6,019 bases of DNA from Verrucomicrobia bacterium UBA2460. Its GTDB lineage: Bacteria > Verrucomicrobiota > Verrucomicrobiia > Methylacidiphilales > Verrucolacustridaceae. The stretch's first letter is position 1, and each line of letters begins with the position of its first letter. The notes below the pieces were generated by a model. It searched no databases. It was given only the letters and a program-made list of their open reading frames with translations, and was not told where the DNA came from. The stretch spans positions 6,744 to 12,762 of the forward strand of contig DDPU01000068.1 in NCBI GenBank assembly GCA_002342345.1, given 5' to 3'. Made by a program: the position numbers and the translations under genes. Positions 1 through 4,756 of this stretch are shown piece by piece.

Positions 1-1104
1 CTGGGGCGGGACGAGGGCTGGCTGGCGGAGCACATGCTGGTGCTCGGCGTCGAGGAGCCGAACGGGCGGAAAAGCTACGTGGCGGCCGCGTTTCCCTCCG
101 CCTGTGGAAAGACCAACTTCGCCATGATGATCCCGCCCAAGTCCTATCAGGGCTGGAAACTCACCACCATCGGCGACGACATCGCCTGGATGAAACCCGG
201 GCCCACCGGCCGGCTTCACGCCATCAACCCCGAGAACGGTTATTTCGGTGTGGTGCCCGGCACCAACGAGAAATCGAATCCCAATGCGATGAAGATCATG
301 TCGCACGACACCATTTTCACAAACGTGGCACGGACGCCGGATGGCGACCTCTGGTGGGAGGGCAAGGACAACCCTCCGCCTCCCGACCTGATCGACTGGC
401 GGGGCAATCCCTGGAACCCCGCCAGCGGGGAAAAGGCCGCCCATCCCAACAGCCGGTTTACCGCCCCTGCGGCCAACAATCCCGCGCTCGCCCCCGAGGT
501 GAACGATCCCGAGGGCGTTCCCATCAACGCGATCATCTTCGGCGGCCGGAGGGCCTCCACCATTCCGCTGATTTTCCAGGCTTTCAGCTGGTTCCACGGG
601 GTTTTCCTGGGGGCTTCCATGGGTTCGGAAATGACGGCCGCCGCCGTCGGCGGTCACGGCCAGGTGCGGGGGGATCCCATGGCGATGCTCCCGTTCTGCG
701 GTTACAACATGGGAGATTATTTCGACCATTGGATGGAGATGCGGAAGAGCATCAAGATCCTTCCGCGTATTTTCCACGTGAACTGGTTCCGCAAGGACGC
801 GGAGGGGAAGTTCTACTGGCCGGGTTTCGGCGAGAACATGCGGGTGCTGGATTGGATCGTCGGCCGCTGCCACGGCCACAGCGATGCCCGCGAGGGATCG
901 ATCGGCTGGGTGCCCCGCTACGAGGACATCAACACCGAGGGGCTGGAGGGGATGACCCGGGAACGATTTGCAGAAATGATGAAGATCGACCCCGATGCCT
1001 GGCGGCGGGAGCTGGTCTTCCAGAACGAGCTTTTCCTGAAGATTTACCACGAACTGCCGAAGGAGATGATCTACCAGCGGGAGCTGCTGATCGCCCGGCT
1101 CTAA
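1..1104 (+). CDS. pckG: Phosphoenolpyruvate carboxykinase (GTP), C-terminal part
   Basis: The gene is cut by the left window edge. The frame is open from base 1, and the residues before the first ATG (34) read [11 protein letters not shown], which matches the conserved family sequence, so that ATG is internal. The 367 residues present are about 60% of the usual ~600. The enzyme interconverts oxaloacetate + GTP and phosphoenolpyruvate + GDP + CO2 in the cytoplasm, feeding gluconeogenesis. Visible hallmarks, counting from the first codon: the P-loop with the reactive cysteine (PSACGKTN, 32-39); the metal/nucleotide motif GDDIAW (58-63); the [14 protein letters not shown] segment; GGRR (about 181-184); the omega-lid segment GSEMTAAA (208-215); and [10 protein letters not shown] (232-241), typical of bacterial GTP-type enzymes. 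The ATP-dependent PckA family lacks this combination. No key residue in the visible part is missing. The next gene follows after 20 bp on the same strand, so cotranscription is possible. Confidence 0.97.
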   Translation: MGRDEGWLAEHMLVLGVEEPNGRKSYVAAAFPSACGKTNFAMMIPPKSYQGWKLTTIGDDIAWMKPGPTGRLHAINPENGYFGVVPGTNEKSNPNAMKIMSHDTIFTNVARTPDGDLWWEGKDNPPPPDLIDWRGNPWNPASGEKAAHPNSRFTAPAANNPALAPEVNDPEGVPINAIIFGGRRASTIPLIFQAFSWFHGVFLGASMGSEMTAAAVGGHGQVRGDPMAMLPFCGYNMGDYFDHWMEMRKSIKILPRIFHVNWFRKDAEGKFYWPGFGENMRVLDWIVGRCHGHSDAREGSIGWVPRYEDINTEGLEGMTRERFAEMMKIDPDAWRRELVFQNELFLKIYHELPKEMIYQRELLIARL

Positions 1105-1124
1105 CCCCAAGGAAACCCCAAACC

Positions 1125-1535
1125 ATGAAATCCATCCTCAACCTCCTCTCGATCTGCCTGCTGGCCGCCGTCCTGCCCGCGACGGCCCAGGAAGCCGCCC
1201 CCGCCAAGAAGAAAAAAATGGCGCCGCTCAACCAGGCCAAGGAGGTGCGCACCGGAAAGATTTATTCCACCAAGCCGGAGAACAACCGTTTTACCGTCCG
1301 GCTGGACGACGCCCAGTGGGTCGTCACGCCGGAGAAAACCAACAAGGTGGTCGCCTTCCATCTCAAGGAAGGGGCCAAAATCACCATCGATGGGACGGAA
1401 GCCAAGGTGGAAGGCCTGCAAAAAGGCATGCGGGTGACGGTCACCCCCTCGGCCGGCGATCCCGGCAAGGCGGAGAAGGTCGAAGCCACCAAAGCCGCGG
1501 CAGGAGAGAAAAAGACTTCCGACACGGAAGAATAA
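1125..1535 (+). CDS. Small secreted protein, DUF5666-like
   Basis: This 136-residue protein has a clear Sec signal peptide: Lys2, a hydrophobic core over about residues 4-18, and a probable cleavage after ATA at residue 21. Cys11 is preceded by Ile, so there is no proper lipobox and a lipoprotein is unlikely. A Lys run (28-31) follows the mature N-terminus. The body, roughly residues 40-120, has alternating beta-strand character: GKIYSTKPENNRFTV, then KITIDGTEAKVEGLQKGMRV, then an AEKVEA ending. This pattern resembles the OB-like DUF5666 domains of planctomycete and verrucomicrobial exported proteins. The tail is Lys/Glu-rich and polar. The start is set by ATG 1125 with an AAGGA at 1109-1113, 11 nt upstream; the frame continues open to the left over pckG, but that extension is only a shadow. 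The gene ends in a TAATAA double stop. Its function is unknown; the DUF5666 resemblance is a judgement by eye. Confidence 0.8.
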   Translation: MKSILNLLSICLLAAVLPATAQEAAPAKKKKMAPLNQAKEVRTGKIYSTKPENNRFTVRLDDAQWVVTPEKTNKVVAFHLKEGAKITIDGTEAKVEGLQKGMRVTVTPSAGDPGKAEKVEATKAAAGEKKTSDTEE

Positions 1536-1648
1536 TAATTTTAAATTGGGCAGGGCGGCCGATCCTCCGGCCGCCTTGCTCTGCGTTCATAATCCAAAAT
1601 CCAACTAGGCGGGCATGGGACTGCCCGCCCTACCTATTCTTCCGTCTC
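1521..1648. repeat. Inverted repeat formed by the two convergent gene ends
   Basis: The left arm (1521-1534, GACACGGAAGAATA) and the right arm (1635-1648, TATTCTTCCGTCTC) are complementary at 13 of 14 positions, with 10 in a row perfect. Each arm is the end of a coding region, so both convergent proteins end in a Thr-Glu-Glu peptide (DTEE and ETEE). The REP doublet sits between the arms. The pair could fold as a long-range stem in either transcript, but the 100 nt between the arms makes a simple intrinsic terminator unlikely. It may be chance. Confidence 0.45.
1548..1635. repeat. REP doublet (BIME-like), unit A, GGCGG family
   Basis: The unit contains two opposed hairpins. Hairpin 1 has the stem GGCGGCCG (1554-1561) pairing with CGGCCGCC (1568-1575) around the loop ATCCTC. 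It is headed by GCAG (1550-1553), a degenerate form of GTAG. Hairpin 2 has GGCGGGCA (1608-1615) pairing with TGCCCGCC (1622-1629) around TGGGAC, followed by CTAC (1630-1633), the reverse of GTAG. The spacer of 32 nt is not conserved relative to unit B. The 1-nt C in the GCAG head allows hairpin 1 to extend outward, with pairs between GGGCAG (1548-1553) and TTGCTC (1576-1581). No T-run follows, so it is not a classical intrinsic terminator, though it separates two convergent genes. The last bases overlap the stop codon (1634-1636) of the minus-strand gene. Confidence 0.85.
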
Positions 1649-2470
1649 GGGCGGCTTGGGCTCGCCGGATTTGGCGCGTTTTTGCCAATCCGCCTCGCTG
1701 ACCGGGATCGGCTCCCGGCCGGCTGCCCAACGCACCCCGTTCTCGATGAGATGGAACACGGGCTGGAACGGCTTTTCCGGGTGAGGGCTGTAGCAGATCA
1801 CGCGGCCTTTCCCGTATTCGCCGCGGGCGATCGCCGTCGTGCCCTGCATCACCCCCATTGGCACGTCGGGGGGGACGTTTTCCTTGGCCACCTCGGTTTT
1901 GTAGGTCGCCAGCTCCTCGTAGGGAGGGAGTGCGTCGTTCGTGCCCCGGCCGTAGAGCGGGCCTTGCCCGTAGTAGACCTCCACTTCCTTCTCCGGGTGT
2001 CCCAGGGCCTTTTGTCCCAAATCCGATAGGGTCAGGATGATGTTGCCCTTCCCGCGGGCCCAGTGTTCCCGGTCAATGACCCGCGCGTTGATGAGGTGGA
2101 GGGACCAGGCGTAATGGGAGGAGGCGAGGTAGGCGCCGGCACAGATGCCGACATAGCCGCCACCGTTTCTGACGAACTGCTGGATGGCCTCCCGGCCGGA
2201 GGTTTCCAGGTTGGTGGCCTGTTTGCTGCCGGAACCTCCCGGCATCACGATCACATCGAGGTTGGTGAGAATCCCGTTGCGGATGTCCTCGGGCTTGATC
2301 CGCTGCACGGAGAATCCCTTCTCCGGGGTGAGAATTAGGGTGAAGACGCGGACGATGCCGGCCGCCTTGGTTTCGTTGGTGGAGTGGGAATAGACGCCGA
2401 TCCGCATGGGTTCGTCCGACCATCCTAAGGAGGAGAAGGCCAAAATCCCAAGACAGAGCATCGTGCGCAT
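1634..2470 (-). CDS. Secreted BPL_N-type glutamine amidotransferase-like protein
   Basis: The protein has 278 residues with a short signal peptide (hydrophobic residues about 4-16, then WSDEP), so it is probably exported. The mature part has the class I glutamine amidotransferase fold. VIVMPGG (74-79) is followed by the nucleophile elbow GGGYVGICAGAYLASS, with Cys110. Near the end, SPHPEK supplies His230 and Glu232, completing the usual Cys-His-Glu triad. The YYGQGP segment (166-171) and overall length fit the BPL_N family (biotin-protein ligase N-terminal domain) rather than ThuA or a biosynthetic amidotransferase. The substrate is unknown; biotin ligase activity is not implied, since no ligase domain is present. 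The tail after about residue 255 is polar. ATG 2470 has no Shine-Dalgarno; ATG 2461 (Met4) is equally possible and leaves the signal peptide intact. The large minus-strand gene upstream is separated from it by a REP doublet. Confidence 0.85.
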   Translation of the reverse strand: MRTMLCLGILAFSSLGWSDEPMRIGVYSHSTNETKAAGIVRVFTLILTPEKGFSVQRIKPEDIRNGILTNLDVIVMPGGSGSKQATNLETSGREAIQQFVRNGGGYVGICAGAYLASSHYAWSLHLINARVIDREHWARGKGNIILTLSDLGQKALGHPEKEVEVYYGQGPLYGRGTNDALPPYEELATYKTEVAKENVPPDVPMGVMQGTTAIARGEYGKGRVICYSPHPEKPFQPVFHLIENGVRWAAGREPIPVSEADWQKRAKSGEPKPPETEE

Positions 2471-2521
2471 GGGGGAAACATTGTCCGACCTTATCCCCGG
2501 AGGTCGATAACCTTTGTGCTC

Positions 2522-2610
2522 AGGTAGGGCGGCCGATCCTCCGGCCGCCTTCTTGAGCGATCAGAATTCAAAGCGCCAATGAGGCGGGCATGGGGCTGCC
2601 CGTCCTACCT
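2522..2610. repeat. REP doublet (BIME-like), unit B, GGCGG family
   Basis: This is a second copy of the unit at 1548-1635. Hairpin 1 is GTAG (2524-2527) followed by the stem GGCGGCCG (2528-2535) and CGGCCGCC (2542-2549) around ATCCTC, identical to unit A. Hairpin 2 is GGCGGGCA (2583-2590) with TGCCCGTC (2597-2604) around TGGGGC, then CTAC (2605-2608). One C-to-T change relative to unit A leaves a G.T wobble in the stem. The 33 nt spacer shows little similarity to that of unit A, while both outer arms of about 28 nt are nearly identical. It lies between two genes read in the same direction and could stabilise or separate their transcripts. Confidence 0.87.
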
Positions 2611-2637
2611 GTGTAAGATTTTAAGATTTGCCGATGC

Positions 2638-4359
2638 CTATGGTCCCAGGCGGACCTGGTAAAAGCGCCTTGGGAACTGACCGGCGTTTGTGTCCGTCCA
2701 GACAAACGGGAAGCTGCCCGGGGTGTTGGTGGAAAGGGTTGTCCAGTCGGTCAGGTTGGTGGAGGCCGACACGATGTAGTCCGGGCCGTTTTGGCCCTGG
2801 ATGGAGATTTGCAGTTGCGGGACCGTATTCGAGCCCGTCACGCGGTTGGACCACAGGGTGGATAGGGCGGGGGTTTCCGCTGCCAGCACCTTGACCGTGT
2901 TGGTGACGGTGGCGGTGAGCGGGTTGGTTCCGCTGTCAGTGACGCGGATCACCATCGGATAGGACTGGCCGGCCTGGGCGATGGTGGGGCGCCAGGTCAC
3001 CGTTCCATTGCCGGCCTGGAAGGTGGCGTTCGTCGGAAGCCCGGAAAGCATCTGGTAGGTTAAGGTATCCTTCTCCACATCCGTCGCCGGGTTGGGGAGG
3101 ATCAGGACGAAACCGGGGTTGATCGTCGGGTTGCTGGGGGCGCTGAAGACGGGCGGGTCGTTGACCGGGTTGACCTGGAGATAGAACCATTCCACCGCGA
3201 CGCCGCCGGCCGGATTGCTGGCGGTCAGGGTGACCCGGGCGTTCGTCCCCGAGGCGTTGGCCAAGGGCGTCACCGTGAGGAGGCGCTGGGTGCCGCTGCC
3301 GCTGGTCTGAAGGCTGGTGGTGCCCAGAAAGGGGGAGGATTCGGCAGTTGCCGCCAGCACGGCGGCCGGGTCGTCCACGGAGAGGGACAGGGAGAGCGGG
3401 TTGTCCTCCGCCAGAATTTGGTCCGCGGATCGCGAGAGGGCGGGGGGAGCGGACAGGGAGGAGAGCCTCATGCCCACGTGGGTGGAAAAAAACTCGTCGA
3501 GGGAATCAACCAGCTGGGCGGCGAAAGCGGCCCGGTTGTCCAGGGTGTCGCGGACGCCGGTGAGATTGCATTCGATCTGGATGGCGTTGATCAGCCCCGG
3601 ATTGGGGCTCATCGTGCCGTGGGTTTCCACGATGTATCCCCCCGAAAAATATTCGTCCGCGCCGGGGCCTGGGTACTGGGGGCTGGGCACCGAGGGAAAA
3701 CCGCGGGTCTGCAGAAGGCCCCCGAGGCTGGAGGGGCCGCGAAGAATTTCCTCGAAGGACACGCGGGTTCTTTGCGTCAGCTCCCGCATGCTCAACGCGT
3801 TTTTCTGGCTGGTGGAAAAGGAGCCGAGGTTAAGGGCGGACCCGCTCAGGTTGTAGCCCAGCTCGCAGCGCTGGATGGCGTGGCCGTGCCCGTGCAGATC
3901 CACGAGCAGTCCGCGGCCGTAGGTCGCAGTCACGTTGCTTTTGGCCATCCGGATGAGGTCATGGTACTCGTTCCAAAGGGCGACGGTGGCCGGGAACCCC
4001 TGGGCTCCCTCCAGGACTTCCCGGTTGCAGTCGATTTTTTTGCGTTGGACGTTGCAGATGATCACGTGGGGGTAGCGGCCAAAGCGGTTGAAACATGCCG
4101 TGCGAACGGCCCGGGCGAGGTTGTCGGTGTTGAGATCCTCGGAAAACGTCCCGTAGGTGCGGTCGGGCAGGGCGGAAGGCAGGTCCGATCCGCCGTGGGG
4201 GGCGCTGATGATCAGCGGCAGGTTGCCGGCAACGTACTCCGTGTAATTGTTGGTCCCATAATAGGTTTGACCGGGGACATAACCCGATTGGCCGAAGGCC
4301 ATGTCCGAAACAAGCAACAAGGCCGTAAGAAAAAAGCATCCCCGGAACTTTGGAGGCAT
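2638..4359 (-). CDS. Secreted N-formylglutamate amidohydrolase-like protein with Ig/cadherin-like repeats
   Basis: The protein has 573 residues from ATG 4359. The signal peptide (MPPKFRG, then a hydrophobic stretch ending AFG before Gln24) indicates export. Residues about 45-300 resemble the N-formylglutamate amidohydrolase (FGase) fold: SAPHGG (52-57), KKIDCNRE (107-114), DLHGHGH (154-160) and ETHGT (245-249) give the His/Asp/Glu-rich metal-site pattern of that family. Two beta-sandwich repeats follow: about 305-398, with LLTVTPLANASGT and ending FYLQVNPVNDPPVF, and about 401-492, with TYQMLSGLPTNATF and IRVTDSGTNPLTATV. The C-terminal module (about 511-573) ends RRFYQVRLGP, a pattern of verrucomicrobial exported proteins. 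Classical FGase (HutG-type) is a cytoplasmic histidine-degradation enzyme of about 270 residues, so the real substrate may be another amide. The frame extends upstream to a TTG at 4446, but those 29 residues precede the signal peptide and have no ribosome site. ATG 4359 has only a weak GGA 8 nt upstream. Confidence 0.85.
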   Translation of the reverse strand: MPPKFRGCFFLTALLLVSDMAFGQSGYVPGQTYYGTNNYTEYVAGNLPLIISAPHGGSDLPSALPDRTYGTFSEDLNTDNLARAVRTACFNRFGRYPHVIICNVQRKKIDCNREVLEGAQGFPATVALWNEYHDLIRMAKSNVTATYGRGLLVDLHGHGHAIQRCELGYNLSGSALNLGSFSTSQKNALSMRELTQRTRVSFEEILRGPSSLGGLLQTRGFPSVPSPQYPGPGADEYFSGGYIVETHGTMSPNPGLINAIQIECNLTGVRDTLDNRAAFAAQLVDSLDEFFSTHVGMRLSSLSAPPALSRSADQILAEDNPLSLSLSVDDPAAVLAATAESSPFLGTTSLQTSGSGTQRLLTVTPLANASGTNARVTLTASNPAGGVAVEWFYLQVNPVNDPPVFSAPSNPTINPGFVLILPNPATDVEKDTLTYQMLSGLPTNATFQAGNGTVTWRPTIAQAGQSYPMVIRVTDSGTNPLTATVTNTVKVLAAETPALSTLWSNRVTGSNTVPQLQISIQGQNGPDYIVSASTNLTDWTTLSTNTPGSFPFVWTDTNAGQFPRRFYQVRLGP

Positions 4360-4418
4360 TTTTTTCCAAAATTTGCGCGCTCCGGCATCTTGGGAGGGGT
4401 GAGGAGAGGGGATAATGT

Positions 4419-4446
4419 TTATTAGCACGGAGTTGCGGTTTTTCAA
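4419..4446 (-). promoter_or_regulatory. Candidate sigma70-type promoter for the FGase-like gene
   Basis: Reading the minus strand, TTGAAA (4446-4441, five of six to TTGACA) is followed after 16 nt by TAATAA (4424-4419), which matches the -10 consensus at only three of six positions. A TGC just upstream of it (4427-4425) gives an extended -10 element. It lies about 60 nt before ATG 4359. This placement would explain why the TTG at 4446 is part of a -35 box rather than a start codon. The match is imperfect and verrucomicrobial promoters are poorly characterised. Confidence 0.3.
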
Positions 4447-4481
4447 TTTGGCCGGGAATGGACGATTTCCCTTTGTAGTTT

Positions 4482-4568
4482 TGGTAGGGACGCATGCCTC
4501 ATGCGTCCACGGGGATGGTCGATCGCTGAATCATAGGCATGGACGCCTAAGGGTAGGCGTCCCTACCA
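4482..4568. repeat. REP doublet (BIME-like), unit C, GGACGC family
   Basis: GTAG (4484-4487) is followed by hairpin 1: GGACGCAT (4488-4495), loop GCCTC, ATGCGTCC (4501-4508), a perfect 8 bp stem. After a 32 nt spacer comes hairpin 2: GGACGCCTA (4541-4549), loop AGGG, TAGGCGTCC (4554-4562), a perfect 9 bp stem, closed by CTAC (4563-4566). The orientation is outward-facing GTAG, as in the other units, but the stem sequences differ from those of units A and B. Confidence 0.85.
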
Positions 4569-4591
4569 GCGCACAATTCGCGGATCAAAAT

Positions 4592-4686
4592 TGGTAGGGA
4601 CCGTTACCCCTAACGGTCCATGCATGGGGTTCAATCATCCACAACCGACGGTCAGCATGTACGCCTAAGGGTAGGCGTTCCTACCG
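4592..4686. repeat. REP doublet (BIME-like), unit D, GGACGC family
   Basis: It starts with the same TTGGTAGGGA (4591-4600) as unit C. Hairpin 1 is GTAG (4594-4597), GGACCGTTA (4598-4606), loop CCCC, TAACGGTCC (4611-4619), a perfect 9 bp stem. After a 39 nt spacer, hairpin 2 is GTACGCCTA (4659-4667), loop AGGG, TAGGCGTTC (4672-4680), then CTAC (4681-4684). Relative to unit C, hairpin 2 carries two changes that face each other and leave a T.T mismatch inside the stem. The right end lies 20 bp from the ATG at 4706 and 70 bp from ATG 4757. Confidence 0.85.
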
Positions 4687-4756
4687 GTGATGGATTTTTA
4701 ACGGGATGAAAACATTTGCGGTTTGGGGATCAGCCGTGGACGATGGCTCTCCCGGC

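Larger units (their letters stand above)
4360..4756. other. Divergent intergenic region carrying two REP doublets
   Basis: About 400 bp separate the starts of two divergent genes. The left part (4360-4480) is AT-richer around 4411-4450 and holds a candidate minus-strand promoter. The rest is largely filled by two REP doublets (4482-4568 and 4592-4686), with 23 bp between them. I see no RNA gene, operator or convincing coding frame. A short open frame across 4415-4597 runs through the hairpins and looks like chance. No clear plus-strand promoter for the symporter is evident, so its promoter may lie within or left of the repeats. Confidence 0.7.

Noticed and set aside
354..1124. Open frame over pckG continuous with the small secreted protein gene
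   Set aside because: It is Arg/Gly/Pro-rich antisense-like composition in another frame of a highly conserved enzyme. The signal peptide beginning at ATG 1125 marks the real start.
1548..1635. Classical rho-independent terminator after the small secreted gene
   Set aside because: The hairpins are GC-rich but have no T-run after them on either strand. The repeat explanation accounts for both hairpins and their second copy elsewhere.
2611..2637. AAATCTT/AAAATCTT direct repeat downstream of the FGase-like gene, read on the minus strand
   Set aside because: It is too short and AT-biased to support a function, and it forms no stem.
3418..4425. Long plus-strand open frame of 335 codons opposite the FGase-like gene
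   Set aside because: High GC creates long antisense frames. It has low-complexity Gly/Val/Arg composition and no recognisable domain, while the minus strand has clear motifs and a signal peptide.
4482..4686. CRISPR-like repeats
   Set aside because: Only two units occur, with internal hairpins in opposed orientation and spacers of 32 and 39 nt inside each unit. There is no array of direct repeats and no cas gene.
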